The notes beneath the pieces were generated by a model. The model saw only the letters and a program-made list of their open reading frames with translations, made no database searches and had not been told where the DNA came from. DNA of 64,000 nucleotides from assembly GCA_902363805.1 (NCBI GenBank), contig CABJBF010000001.1:558001-622000 (forward strand). The letters are read 5' to 3'. Within the stretch, counting starts at the first letter, position 1. The number at the start of each line of letters is the position of its first letter. The position numbers and the translations under genes were made by a program. Shown here piece after piece: positions 16,447-26,035 of this stretch. Source of the stretch: Eubacteriaceae bacterium (GTDB lineage: Bacteria; Bacillota; Clostridia; Lachnospirales; Lachnospiraceae).

Positions 16447-18621
16447 ATGAAAAAAGTAATAATTTCCGTTATTTCAACATTACTTGTACTGGCTTTTATG
16501 GTGCAAATGGGCTGGTTGCAGGTGATAGGAATTAACAGATTTTCATTTGAAAAAAGTGACAATACACAGGATAAATTAGATTTTGAATGTGCAAGTGAAA
16601 ATAATATAAACTATAGCTTTAGAACACAGGGAGATTATTTTTATCATTACGAAGATAATGAATGGAAAAAGATATTTATTACAGGAGTAAATATAGGTGC
16701 TACTGAACCGGGACTTTTTCCGGGAGATTTGACAATATCATATGACACGTATTTAAGATGGTTTAAATATATAAAAGAGATGAATGCAAATGTAATACGT
16801 GTTTATACAGCACTTAGTCCTGATTTTTACAGAGCATTATATGATTACAATATTGATAATGATGATCCGTTATATCTGATTCAGGGTGTATGGATGGACG
16901 AAGAAGATATTGAAACCTATGGTGATGTTTATGCGGAAAATGAAAAAATAAAAACAGAATTTACAAAAGATGCGTTAAATATGGTGGATATAATTCATGG
17001 AAATATCACGTTGCCTGAACGTTCAGGATATGCTGCAGGTACATATACTGCTGATGTTTCAAGATGGCTTGCAGGATGGCTTATTGGTATAGAATGGGAC
17101 CCTAAATTAGTCGAAAATACAAATGTTTCAAATCCGGATAACATAAACTATGACGGAGATTATTTGTACACACAGGGAGCCTCAACATTTGAAGCATTTC
17201 TTTGTGAGGTTGGAGATAAAGTAATTGAAAGAGAAACAAAAGAGTATAAATGGCAGGCACCTGTAGCTTTTTCAAACTGGGTTACAACTGACCCTCTTAC
17301 TCATGAAGATGATCCACATCCGGATGAAGATTCAGTAACAGTAAATTTTGAAAATGTAAAATATAAGAACACATTTTTATCTAAAATGTATCTTTCATAT
17401 CATATTTATCCATATTATCCGGATTCTTTGAATTATCAGAGAGATTATTTGGCATACCGCGATGACAGTGGAAAAGTAAATACTTATGAAGCTTATTTAA
17501 AAGATTTAAAATCTGTACATTCGATGCCTATTTTAGTTGCTGAATTTGGTGTGCCTACTTCAAGAGGCATGGGGCATGAAAGTGTTATGGGATATAATCA
17601 GGGACAAATAGATGAAACAAAACAGGGTGATATTTTAATAGATTTATTTGACTCTATTTACAAATGTAATTATGCCGGAGGTCTGGTGTTTACATGGCAG
17701 GATGAATGGTTTAAAAGAACATGGAATAATGTTAATTTTGACATTGCAGATGAAAGACCTTTCTGGTCAAATCCACAGACAACAGAACAGTGCTTTGGAT
17801 TAATGACATTTGACCCGGGAACAGATAACTGCATAAGTTATGTTGATGGTGATGTATCAGAATGGGGGAGTGATACTCCTATAGTTGAAAACGGCTTAGG
17901 GAAATTGTATATGAAGAGTGATGAAAAGTATGTATATTTTATGGTGGATACATCGGATTACAATTTCAATTCAGATACATTATATATACCGATAGATATA
18001 AAAAATAATCAGGGAAATGACAGTTATGCTGATGCAGGTATTACATTTGATAAGCAGGCTGATTTCGTGATTTCAATTAATGGGAAAGATAACAGCAGAA
18101 TTGTTTGTGATCAGTATTATGATGCATTCACATATCAGTATGGAGTGCAATATGGAATGATTGATGTTACTGATGATTTGCAACAGAAAAATACAGGAAA
18201 ATTTATTCCAATGAATATGTGTTATGGATATGAATTAGAAATTCCAACAACGAAAGAAAAAGTAGGATTTAAATCATTTGAAACAGGAAAGCTTACCTAT
18301 GGCAATGCAAATCCTACATCAGATGATTACCAGTCGTTAGCAGATTTTATTTATAAAGATGGAAAATTAGAGATAAAAATTCCATGGCAGTTATTAAATG
18401 TCATGGACCCTTCATCAAAGAAAATAATGGATGATTTTTATACGGCACAAAGTATTACACCAACAGATTTGAATGGCATAACAGTAGGACTTGGAAAATC
18501 AGGCAACATAGAATTGACAGGAACTTATGATTATCAGTCATGGACAACACCAACATTCCATGAACGATTAAAACCGGCATACTATGTGCTTCAGAAAAAT
18601 TTGAAAAAATATAATGACTAG
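16447..18621 (+). CDS. Exported glycoside hydrolase-like protein with carbohydrate-binding-like C-terminus
   Basis: 724 residues. N-terminal signal/anchor helix (about 3-24), then a TIM-barrel domain (about 75-460) of GH clan-A look: ANVIRVYTALSPDFYRAL, LIGIEWDPKLVENTN (Glu216, candidate acid/base), PILVAEFGVPTSRG (Glu366, candidate nucleophile) and GGLVFTWQDEWFKRTWN. The C-terminal 240 residues (YVDGDVSEWGSD.., IKIPWQLLNVMDPSS) resemble a CBM9/DOMON-like beta-sandwich. Close paralogue of the next gene and of the degenerate protein at 9991. It starts 15 bp after the synthase. Likely trims, releases or transfers the nascent polysaccharide; exact specificity not deducible. Confidence 0.75.
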   Translation: MKKVIISVISTLLVLAFMVQMGWLQVIGINRFSFEKSDNTQDKLDFECASENNINYSFRTQGDYFYHYEDNEWKKIFITGVNIGATEPGLFPGDLTISYDTYLRWFKYIKEMNANVIRVYTALSPDFYRALYDYNIDNDDPLYLIQGVWMDEEDIETYGDVYAENEKIKTEFTKDALNMVDIIHGNITLPERSGYAAGTYTADVSRWLAGWLIGIEWDPKLVENTNVSNPDNINYDGDYLYTQGASTFEAFLCEVGDKVIERETKEYKWQAPVAFSNWVTTDPLTHEDDPHPDEDSVTVNFENVKYKNTFLSKMYLSYHIYPYYPDSLNYQRDYLAYRDDSGKVNTYEAYLKDLKSVHSMPILVAEFGVPTSRGMGHESVMGYNQGQIDETKQGDILIDLFDSIYKCNYAGGLVFTWQDEWFKRTWNNVNFDIADERPFWSNPQTTEQCFGLMTFDPGTDNCISYVDGDVSEWGSDTPIVENGLGKLYMKSDEKYVYFMVDTSDYNFNSDTLYIPIDIKNNQGNDSYADAGITFDKQADFVISINGKDNSRIVCDQYYDAFTYQYGVQYGMIDVTDDLQQKNTGKFIPMNMCYGYELEIPTTKEKVGFKSFETGKLTYGNANPTSDDYQSLADFIYKDGKLEIKIPWQLLNVMDPSSKKIMDDFYTAQSITPTDLNGITVGLGKSGNIELTGTYDYQSWTTPTFHERLKPAYYVLQKNLKKYND

Positions 18622-18684
18622 GTGTTAAGTATATAAGCAAGAAAGGAAATATAATTAAAGTTATATTGATTATATGGTATTTGA

Positions 18685-20823
18685 ATGAAAAAAATAGTAT
18701 CAATAATGTTGATATTTGCAATGATGACAGTTACGGTTTCCTGCTCAAAAAATGATAATATAAGTGAGAAAAATATAGTCCCTGATAAAGAAACTACAAT
18801 TGAAAGTGTCGATATGGATGGCAACAACATAGAGTTTGTAGCGCAGGGTGACTATTTTTATCACAATGATAATAAGAAATGGAACAGAGTGATTCTTAAG
18901 GGTGTAAATATGGGACTAACTCTGGCTACTACTAATTTAAACAATCCGGATGTAAGTTATGAAACTTATATGGAATGGTTTAAACAGATAAGTGAAATGA
19001 ATGCAAATACAGTGAAAGTATTTACAATAATGAATCCGGATTTTTATCAGGCATTTTACGATTACAACAAAAAAGCAGAATGCCCGTTATATCTTATTCA
19101 GGGAATATGGTTTAATGAAGATTATCTGTACGATGTGGCAGATGCACTGGATGCTGATAATATAGTAGCAGATGCTTTTGAGAGAAACATAACTGAAACA
19201 ATAGATATAATACATGGAAATAGTGATTATACTTCGTATGGAAATATTAAAAATGCAGTATATCATAATGATATATCAAAATATGTTGCAGGATATATTT
19301 TAGGACTTGAATGGCCGGCAGAATTTGTTCAGAATACAAATTCCCACACGGATAGGGAAGCGTATTTTGGAGAGTATTTGGAAAATACAAATGATGCTAC
19401 ACCATTTGAAAGTTTTCTATGTGAAATGGGAGACAAACTTATAAGTTACGAAACACAAAGTTATAAAACGCAGATACCTGTAGCGTTTCTTAACTGGCAG
19501 ACAACAGATGCACTAAAACATAGTAATGAGCCGTTTGAGGAAGAAGACAGCGTATCGGTTAACACTGAAAATATTAAGTCAAATGAATCATATAAAGCAG
19601 GTTTATTTGCAGCGCTTGACATATATCCGTATTATCCGGAATTTATGAATCATCAAAAAGAATATGTTGATTATAAAGATTCAAATGGACAAAGTAATCC
19701 GTATGAAGCTTATTTGATTGATTTGAAAAAAGAATATACAGTCCCGGTTATGGTCGCTGAAGTGGGGCTTCCAACTTCAAGAGGAATTGCTCATGAAAGT
19801 GTAGTAGGATACAATCAGGGTGGACTCACAGAAAAGCAGCAGGGAGAATATCTGACTAATCTATTGACTTCAATTTATAAATCAGGTTATGCCGGAGGTA
19901 TGATTTTTTCATGGCAGGAAGAATGGTTTAAGCAAACATGGAACACAGTGAAATATGCACCTGAAAATCCTGAATGCCGCACACCAAATGTTATGTCGGC
20001 AGAGCAGGGCTATGGAATTGTGGCAGTAGAACCGGGAGAAAATCAGATATGTAAAATAGATGGAAAATTAGATGAATGGTCAGATAGTGAAAATATTATA
20101 GACTCTGATGAGTACAAATTATATTCAAAATATGATGAAGGTTATTTGTATTTGGCTGTGCAGTTAAAAAGCAAAACGGATGGAAAAATATATGTTCCTA
20201 TCTCAACATTGGGTGTAGGAAGTCAGAAAGATAATACAAGAAATATTGCATTTGACAAAAATACAGACTATATATTGGAAATAGACAAAAATGGAGAAAC
20301 AAGACTTCTTACAGATGCATATTACAGTACGTTTTATTATATTTACGGTTACAGTAAAGGAGTGTTTGATTTTGACAATGATTATTCAGTAAAAAATTCA
20401 GGAGAGTATGTTCGCATTCAAATGTTTACTAGTAATGAAATGTATTTGCCTGATGACAATAAAACCATCGAACCTCAATTTTATGAGAGTGGACTATTGA
20501 AAGCAGGAATTACGGACCCTGACAGTGATAAATTTGATAACACAGCAGACTATTATATAGCAGATAATACAATGGAATTTAGAATACCGTGGTATTTATT
20601 AAATGTAATGAACAGTACACAAGGTACCGTAATTAATGACTTCTATAGTGAAGGGAGTATTAATTTTACAGATGTACAAGAAATAAATACGGGTATTGGA
20701 AAAACAGGTGATAATATAGAATTAAAATCAATTCCATTTGAAGAAAAACAACAAAGTAGTTATCACACAAGACTGAAAAAGTCATATGAAATACTGAAAG
20801 AGTATTTGAAAAAGGTTAAATAA
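18685..20823 (+). CDS. Lipoprotein glycoside hydrolase-like paralogue
   Basis: 712 residues. Lipoprotein signal MKKIVSIMLIFAMMTVTVSC with a lipobox ending in Cys20, so it is anchored outside the membrane. The barrel matches the preceding protein throughout: NTVKVFTIMNPDFYQAF, ILGLEWPAEFVQNTN (Glu209), PVMVAEVGLPTSRG (Glu359) and FSWQEEWFKQTWN. The C-terminal domain again starts KIDGKLDEWSD and contains FRIPWYLLNVMNST. Both catalytic Glu candidates are kept. Last gene before a strong terminator, so it closes the exopolysaccharide set. Tandem duplication with the previous gene is evident. Confidence 0.75.
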   Translation: MKKIVSIMLIFAMMTVTVSCSKNDNISEKNIVPDKETTIESVDMDGNNIEFVAQGDYFYHNDNKKWNRVILKGVNMGLTLATTNLNNPDVSYETYMEWFKQISEMNANTVKVFTIMNPDFYQAFYDYNKKAECPLYLIQGIWFNEDYLYDVADALDADNIVADAFERNITETIDIIHGNSDYTSYGNIKNAVYHNDISKYVAGYILGLEWPAEFVQNTNSHTDREAYFGEYLENTNDATPFESFLCEMGDKLISYETQSYKTQIPVAFLNWQTTDALKHSNEPFEEEDSVSVNTENIKSNESYKAGLFAALDIYPYYPEFMNHQKEYVDYKDSNGQSNPYEAYLIDLKKEYTVPVMVAEVGLPTSRGIAHESVVGYNQGGLTEKQQGEYLTNLLTSIYKSGYAGGMIFSWQEEWFKQTWNTVKYAPENPECRTPNVMSAEQGYGIVAVEPGENQICKIDGKLDEWSDSENIIDSDEYKLYSKYDEGYLYLAVQLKSKTDGKIYVPISTLGVGSQKDNTRNIAFDKNTDYILEIDKNGETRLLTDAYYSTFYYIYGYSKGVFDFDNDYSVKNSGEYVRIQMFTSNEMYLPDDNKTIEPQFYESGLLKAGITDPDSDKFDNTADYYIADNTMEFRIPWYLLNVMNSTQGTVINDFYSEGSINFTDVQEINTGIGKTGDNIELKSIPFEEKQQSSYHTRLKKSYEILKEYLKKVK

Positions 20824-20987
20824 TGCTATTGGAATAAATTATCGTTCGGTTGATACAGATGATGTCATATTAAATATATGCAGTTTTGTAATAGATTGTT
20901 TTGTTTATGCAATGTTTAATAAAATATGCATATATTTAAGTGAAAAACAAAATTTAAAACAAAAATAAATAGAATAGTTTAATAAAA

Positions 20988-21047
20988 AAGCATTTGCACA
21001 AATATTTATTCTTAATTTAAATAGAATATTGTGCAAATGTTTTTTTG
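20988..21047 (+). terminator. Terminator ending the exopolysaccharide locus
   Basis: AGCATTTGCACAATATT pairs with AATATTGTGCAAATG and runs into seven T. The rest of the 20824-21357 gap holds only this terminator and the next promoter; no gene is seen. Confidence 0.85.
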
Positions 21048-21124
21048 TTAATGCAGATTAGTATGGATTAAACAAAAATTTAAATATAAAGAATATTAAA
21101 ATATACAAAATATACAATGCTTAA

Positions 21125-21153
21125 TTGACACAAATAATATGAAATGTTAATAT
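21125..21153 (+). promoter_or_regulatory. Promoter of the Big/LRR surface protein
   Basis: TTGACA at 21125-21130, 17-bp spacer, TAATAT at 21148-21153. The transcript would carry a leader of about 200 nt before ATG 21358, long enough for regulatory RNA, although I recognise none. Confidence 0.7.
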
Positions 21154-21357
21154 GAAAATGTAACTAGTATATATTATATAAAAATTTGAATACTGGTTTT
21201 AAAGGGAAGTGAAAAACATCTAATTATAATTCTTAACAAAAACTCCTAATAAAACTATAAAAGAATATTTGATAAAAATGAGCAACTGCAAAACTATACA
21301 TATTTGCAAACGGAACACCATTAATTGCAAAAAGCATACCGGATTAAGGAGGTTGTT

Positions 21358-22419
21358 ATGAAAAAAACGAGGAAAATAATAACATATACTTTAATAATGT
21401 TAAGCTTAATTATTTTATATTCAGGTAATACATACGCAGCGAAGAAAGTGAAAAACATACAGAGTTATGTATGGGTTAAAGATAAAATCGTTATAGGTAA
21501 GGGAAACAGAGCAAGCTTAAAACAATACGGATTTTATACTGTTTATAGTAAAAAAAATAAACTGGAAAGCAGCAATCCTAAAATAGCAACAGTCAACAAG
21601 TATGGGTTGGTAAAGGGCAAAAAAACAGGAACTGTGGTAATCACAAAATATAAAACTGATAAACAAGGAAGAAAAATTATTCTGAAAAAGTGTAAGGTTA
21701 CAATAAAGAAAAAAATACCGATAGATGATAAATTTACTTATACAGTGAAAACTGATGAGACAGGGGCAGATTATATAAGTGATTTAAGATATATTGGATG
21801 TGAGACAGATGTTACAATTCCGGCTTATATTAATGGAATACCTGTAAAAAAATTAGATGATTCAGTATTTCTTACAGATAGGAAATCAAAAGACAAATTT
21901 AGTGGAATAAGTGTACCGGAAGATATTGAAAAATTATATATTGAGGACGGAATTACATATGTACAGTGCGTAGTAAGGTTGATGGAAAATGTAAAAGAAA
22001 TCAGATTGCCAAAGACTTTAGAAACGTTAGATGGTCTAAGTTTCAAGGAATGTGGTCAATTAAAAAAATTAAATTTTAACGTTATATTTAAATTTGGAAT
22101 AATTCCTGACGGAATGTTTTCATCAGCATTAGATCTCGATAAGCCATTAGTTATTCCGGGAAATGTAAAAACAATAGGCAGATATGCGTTTGATGGAGCA
22201 GGAGTAAAAAAAGTAATATTAGAGGAAGGCGTAGAAATAATTGATCAGGGAGCATTTTCATCTTCTGATGTAACAAAGATAGAAATTCCTGAATCCATGA
22301 AAATTATAGGTGAATTGGCATTTCAGAACTGTAAATTAAAAACCGTAACTATTAAGTCAGGGGATATACGTGTTGGCACTACAGCTTTTGATAAAAATGT
22401 AAAAGTTATTTACAAATAA
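21358..22419 (+). CDS. Secreted BspA-like LRR_5 protein with Big-type Ig domain
   Basis: 353 residues. Signal peptide MKKTRKIITYTLIMLSLIILYSGNTYA, then a bacterial Ig-like (Big_2-type) domain (about 35-115; SSNPKIATVNKYGLVKGKKTGTVVIT in parts) and a BspA-type leucine-rich region (about 120-353), with LRR_5 signatures such as VKTIGRYAFDGAGVKKVIL and ITKIEIPESMKIIGELAF-like repeats. ATG 21358 has AAGGAGG at 21346-21352; the earlier ATG 21325 lacks one. Such proteins are surface or secreted and often bind host or other bacteria. It is a paralogue of the gene at 23380. Confidence 0.85.
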   Translation: MKKTRKIITYTLIMLSLIILYSGNTYAAKKVKNIQSYVWVKDKIVIGKGNRASLKQYGFYTVYSKKNKLESSNPKIATVNKYGLVKGKKTGTVVITKYKTDKQGRKIILKKCKVTIKKKIPIDDKFTYTVKTDETGADYISDLRYIGCETDVTIPAYINGIPVKKLDDSVFLTDRKSKDKFSGISVPEDIEKLYIEDGITYVQCVVRLMENVKEIRLPKTLETLDGLSFKECGQLKKLNFNVIFKFGIIPDGMFSSALDLDKPLVIPGNVKTIGRYAFDGAGVKKVILEEGVEIIDQGAFSSSDVTKIEIPESMKIIGELAFQNCKLKTVTIKSGDIRVGTTAFDKNVKVIYK

Positions 22420-22437
22420 AAATAGTGATAAAAATAC

Positions 22438-22482
22438 AAAATCCTATGTATAATTTATAAAAGATTGTGCATAGGATTTTTG
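22438..22482 (+). terminator. Hairpin terminator
   Basis: AAAATCCTATG pairs with CATAGGATTTTT across a roughly 22-nt loop, ending in a T-run. It separates the LRR protein from the deacetylase. Confidence 0.75.
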
Positions 22483-22501
22483 CCAATTGTGAGAAGGTTA
22501 A

Positions 22502-23350
22502 ATGCATATAATGTACGAAATAATCATAATGGCAAAATGGTATTTGACTATGAAAAAATTTATTAAGTGTGTAGCGGTAGCAATTATATTTACAGAAGCA
22601 TTTTTTGTTGGTGTAGGAATAGGGGTGGTAAAAGACAGAATTATATCAAAGAAAAGCGTAACTGTAGCAAATGCAGGCGATTGGGGATTAGGATTTGGTG
22701 CTGAAGGAACAAAACCAACAGGAACGGAATCAGCAGATACTCTAAAAGAATATGATGCTTATTATATGGCGCAGAGTGATGAAAAAATATTGTATTTAAC
22801 ATTCGATTGTGGATACGAAAATGGAAATACTCCGGCGATATTAAAGGCATTGAAAAAACACAAAGTACCGGCAACTTTTTTTGTAGTAGGGCATTTCATA
22901 AATGAAAACGAAGATTTGATAAAACAAATGGTAAAAGAGGGCCATAACGTAGGAAATCATACATTTAATCATCCGAATGTTATAGGAATGTCAGAAGAAC
23001 AATTTGGAAAAGAACTTTCAATGGTGTCTGATAAATTTAAAGAAATAACAGGAAAAGAGATGACTAGATTTTATAGGGCTCCTCAGGGAAAATTGAGTTT
23101 TGATAATTTGAAAATGGCACAGAAATTAGGATATAAAACATTTTTCTGGAGTCTTGCATATGTAGATTGGAATACGGATGCACAGCCTACTAAGGAAGAA
23201 GCATTTAGTAAACTATTGACAAGAGTACATCCCGGAGCAATTGTTCTTCTCCATAACACATCATCAACGAATGGAGAAATATTAGATGAATTACTAGAAA
23301 AATGGGAAGACATGGGATACAAATTTGGAAAGTTACAGGATATAAAGTAA
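22502..23350 (+). CDS. pdaA: Polysaccharide deacetylase, PdaA-like
   Basis: 282 residues with an N-terminal membrane/signal helix and a NodB deacetylase domain (about 95-275). Motifs: LTFDCGYENGNTP, where PdaA-type enzymes typically have TFDxGYENG instead of TFDDG; zinc pair HTFNHP; RAPQG; VDWNTD; IVLLHNTS. PdaA removes acetyl from muramic acid during spore-cortex muramic-lactam formation. ATG 22502 has GAGAAGG just upstream; ATG 22550 (MKKFIKC) is a plausible alternative start giving a cleaner signal sequence. A cell-wall or exopolysaccharide deacetylase role is the main alternative, as it lies next to surface-protein and glycosyltransferase genes. Confidence 0.8.
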   Translation: MHIMYEIIIMAKWYLTMKKFIKCVAVAIIFTEAFFVGVGIGVVKDRIISKKSVTVANAGDWGLGFGAEGTKPTGTESADTLKEYDAYYMAQSDEKILYLTFDCGYENGNTPAILKALKKHKVPATFFVVGHFINENEDLIKQMVKEGHNVGNHTFNHPNVIGMSEEQFGKELSMVSDKFKEITGKEMTRFYRAPQGKLSFDNLKMAQKLGYKTFFWSLAYVDWNTDAQPTKEEAFSKLLTRVHPGAIVLLHNTSSTNGEILDELLEKWEDMGYKFGKLQDIK

Positions 23351-23379
23351 ATTAAAAGATAACAGAGGAGGAAACGACA

Positions 23380-24417
23380 ATGAAAAAAAGATTTTTTATA
23401 ATGTTGTTTTTATGTATGATGGTTCCGTGTATTCCTATAAATGCAGGAACAGATACTAAATATGATAAAGAATATACAATTGAAAAAGGAAATATGAGAT
23501 TTGAAGACTCTATATTAGATAAAAAGAAAAGTTATAAGATTGTTACAGAAAATAAAAAAATCGTTAGTGCAACAAAAAGTAGTGAAAACGTGATTATAAA
23601 GGGAAAGAAAAAAGGAAGTACATATGTAACAGTTTATGTTAAACGACAGGGAAAATATAAAAAAGATAAGACGATAAAGGTTACGGTAAAAAATAAAATA
23701 CCTATGAAAAGACAGTATAAATATATTATCTGCAACGAAAATGGAGATGAATATGTAAGCCTTGTTAAGTACAAATGTGATAATTCTAAAGTAAATATTC
23801 CTGAATTTATTGAAGGAAAAGTAGTGAAAAAAATAGAAAAGAACTGTTTTAGAATATTAGATGAGAAAACAAAGGTTAATCAATATATAACATCAGTAAA
23901 TATAGGTAATGGAGTAGAAATAATAGGGAAAAGTGCATTTGGGAAATTGCATCAGTTAAAAGAAGTAACTTTACCAAATGGATTAAGAAAGATGGAAGAT
24001 AGCGTTTTTATTGAGGATTCAAATTTGAAAAAAGTAAACAATATTGAGTTTATTTATAATTTGGGGTATGTTCCTCTATATACTTTTTGGAGATGTAGCA
24101 GTTTTTCACAAAGTATAATTATTCCGTCATACGTAAAAGAAATAGAAGATGGAGCTTTTTGCGGAACCGGAGTTAGTAATTTAGAAATAAAAGAAGGAAC
24201 AGAAAAAATAGGATCACATGCTTTTGCCCAAATGAAATTAAATGTTGTGGTCTTACCTAAAAGTGTTAAAGAAATAGGAAGTGTGGCGTTTGCAGGTAAT
24301 CCAATCGATACGGTAGTAATCAAATCTAAAGATACAAAATATGATGACATGACTTTTAGAAGCACAAAAATTGGTTTGCCAAATATATATGAAATATGGA
24401 AAATACCAACAGACTAG
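23380..24417 (+). CDS. Secreted BspA-like LRR_5 protein (paralogue)
   Basis: 345 residues. Signal peptide MKKRFFIMLFLCMMVPCIPINAG, a Big-type domain (about 25-105) and LRR_5 repeats (about 120-340; VEIIGKSAFGKLHQLKEVTL, VKEIEDGAFCGTGVSNLEI). The layout and linker (KVTVKNKIPMKRQYKYIIC) match the protein at 21358, so the pair arose by duplication around the deacetylase gene. RBS GAGGAGG precedes ATG 23380. Likely cell-surface interaction protein; the C-terminus has no sorting motif. Confidence 0.85.
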   Translation: MKKRFFIMLFLCMMVPCIPINAGTDTKYDKEYTIEKGNMRFEDSILDKKKSYKIVTENKKIVSATKSSENVIIKGKKKGSTYVTVYVKRQGKYKKDKTIKVTVKNKIPMKRQYKYIICNENGDEYVSLVKYKCDNSKVNIPEFIEGKVVKKIEKNCFRILDEKTKVNQYITSVNIGNGVEIIGKSAFGKLHQLKEVTLPNGLRKMEDSVFIEDSNLKKVNNIEFIYNLGYVPLYTFWRCSSFSQSIIIPSYVKEIEDGAFCGTGVSNLEIKEGTEKIGSHAFAQMKLNVVVLPKSVKEIGSVAFAGNPIDTVVIKSKDTKYDDMTFRSTKIGLPNIYEIWKIPTD

Positions 24418-24481
24418 TCGTTGTTTATAATGGAATAATGTGGTATATTTTAATGACAAAATAATAATAGGAGAAGAGGGA

Positions 24482-25438
24482 ATGAATAAACCAATATTAA
24501 ACATAGTAATACCATGTTATAATGAGGAAGAGGTTTTACCAATTACAAGCAAGCTTTTTTTAGATAAAATATATGAACTTATTAAGATTGGATATATTGA
24601 TGATAAAAGCAGGGTTTTATTTGTAAATGATGGAAGTAAAGATAAGACTTGGGATATAATAAAGCAGTTATCTAAAGAAGATGAACATTATCAGGGAATT
24701 TGCCAGAGCAGAAACAGGGGCCATCAGAATGCAGTATTGGCTGGAATGATGTATTCTATTGATAAGTGCGATATGATTATATCAATTGACTGCGATGGAC
24801 AGGATGATATAAATGCAATGAATGAAATGATAGAAGAATATCAGAATGGTTGTGAGATTGTATATGGTGTCAGAAGTAAGAGAGATACAGATACAGTATT
24901 TAAGAGAGCAACTGCACAGGGATTTTATAAGTTCCTTAAATGGATGGGCGTAGAAACTGTATACAATCATGCTGATTACAGACTTGTATCGAATAGAGTT
25001 CTTAAAGAATTTAAGAATTTTAAAGAGGTAAATATTTTCTTAAGAGGAATGTTCCCATTAGTAGGGTTTAAAAGTACAAGTGTATTTTATGAAAGAAATG
25101 AAAGAATTGCAGGAGACAGTCATTATCCGTTATCAAAGATGTTGGCATTAGCGATTGATGGAATAACAAGTCTTTCAATTAAGCCAATCAGATTAATAAC
25201 GTCGCTTGGAATGTTCGTTTCAATAATAAGTTTTATTGGAGTAATATGGACGTTGATTGTACATTTCATAGGTAATGGCGCTGCAGGATGGGCAAGTATG
25301 ACAAGCATAATATGTTTTTTAGGCGGTGTACAGCTTATAAGTGTGGGAATTCTTGGCGAATATATAGGAAAGATATATATGGAAGTTAAGGCAAGACCAA
25401 GATATATAATTAGTGAGACAACAGAAGAAGATAAATGA
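24482..25438 (+). CDS. GT2 glycosyltransferase, bactoprenol-phosphate type (GtrB/CsbB-like)
   Basis: 318 residues. N-terminal GT2 domain (NIVIPCYNEEEVLP, LFVNDGSKDKTWDII, ISIDCDGQDD as DXD, QSRNRGHQNAVLAGM) and two C-terminal membrane helices (about 235-260 and 270-300), ending in GEYIGKIYMEVKARPRY, the usual tail of undecaprenyl-phosphate glucosyltransferases. It makes lipid-linked sugars used to decorate wall polymers. ATG 24482 is chosen because AGGAGAAGAGGG lies directly upstream; the ATG at 24440 has none. Confidence 0.88.
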   Translation: MNKPILNIVIPCYNEEEVLPITSKLFLDKIYELIKIGYIDDKSRVLFVNDGSKDKTWDIIKQLSKEDEHYQGICQSRNRGHQNAVLAGMMYSIDKCDMIISIDCDGQDDINAMNEMIEEYQNGCEIVYGVRSKRDTDTVFKRATAQGFYKFLKWMGVETVYNHADYRLVSNRVLKEFKNFKEVNIFLRGMFPLVGFKSTSVFYERNERIAGDSHYPLSKMLALAIDGITSLSIKPIRLITSLGMFVSIISFIGVIWTLIVHFIGNGAAGWASMTSIICFLGGVQLISVGILGEYIGKIYMEVKARPRYIISETTEEDK

Positions 25439-25600
25439 TGAAATAACAACCTTTTTGTCTAAGGGAAGGAGAAAATGTAACAATATACAGATTCTCAATA
25501 TAAATTCTCTATGACAGGAAGGTTGTTATAATTTTGTCACTATGATATAATTGTAGGCGATTTTATCGTGGATATTATTACTCAAATTTAGGAGAGTTAT

Positions 25601-26035
25601 ATGTTAAATAATGAAAAAATAAGCATAATGACAAAATTAGCATTATATGAACAGAAGAATGCTAAATCAGAGATAAAATATAGTAAATATTATAGAAGCG
25701 ACTATTTGGCAATTAAGATGATTAAATCATTTGTTGCCGTAACGATTGCCTATGCACTGATGTTGGCTTTATGGCTTATGTTTAGTGCTGATGCATTTAT
25801 TGGAAGATTAAAGACAACGAATTCATTTATGGCAGTAGTGATTTTAATTGTAATGTTTTATATTTTAATTACGGTTGTATATATGATATTTACATATATT
25901 TATTATTCAAAGAAATTTTCTGCCATTAGAGAGAATCTTAATAAATATAATGGAGAATTAAAAGTATTACATAAGATTCAGGAAGAAGAATATGACGCTA
26001 TTATAAATAGCATGGAAGAGAGAGGTGAGGAATAG
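25601..26035 (+). CDS. Small membrane protein upstream of cdaA
   Basis: 144 residues with two membrane helices (about 45-68 and 80-105) and charged cytoplasmic ends. No named family recognised. Its stop overlaps the GTG start of the next gene by one base, and both precede cdaA, so it probably belongs to the c-di-AMP operon. RBS AGGAGA precedes ATG 25601. Confidence 0.7.
   Translation: MLNNEKISIMTKLALYEQKNAKSEIKYSKYYRSDYLAIKMIKSFVAVTIAYALMLALWLMFSADAFIGRLKTTNSFMAVVILIVMFYILITVVYMIFTYIYYSKKFSAIRENLNKYNGELKVLHKIQEEEYDAIINSMEERGEE

Noticed and set aside
21272..21350. Possible second c-di-GMP-I riboswitch (GCAAAC..GCAAAAAGC..CGGATTAAGG) upstream of the LRR protein
   Set aside because: The intervening sequence does not form the required hairpin with a GNRA loop, and the spacing does not fit the aptamer.
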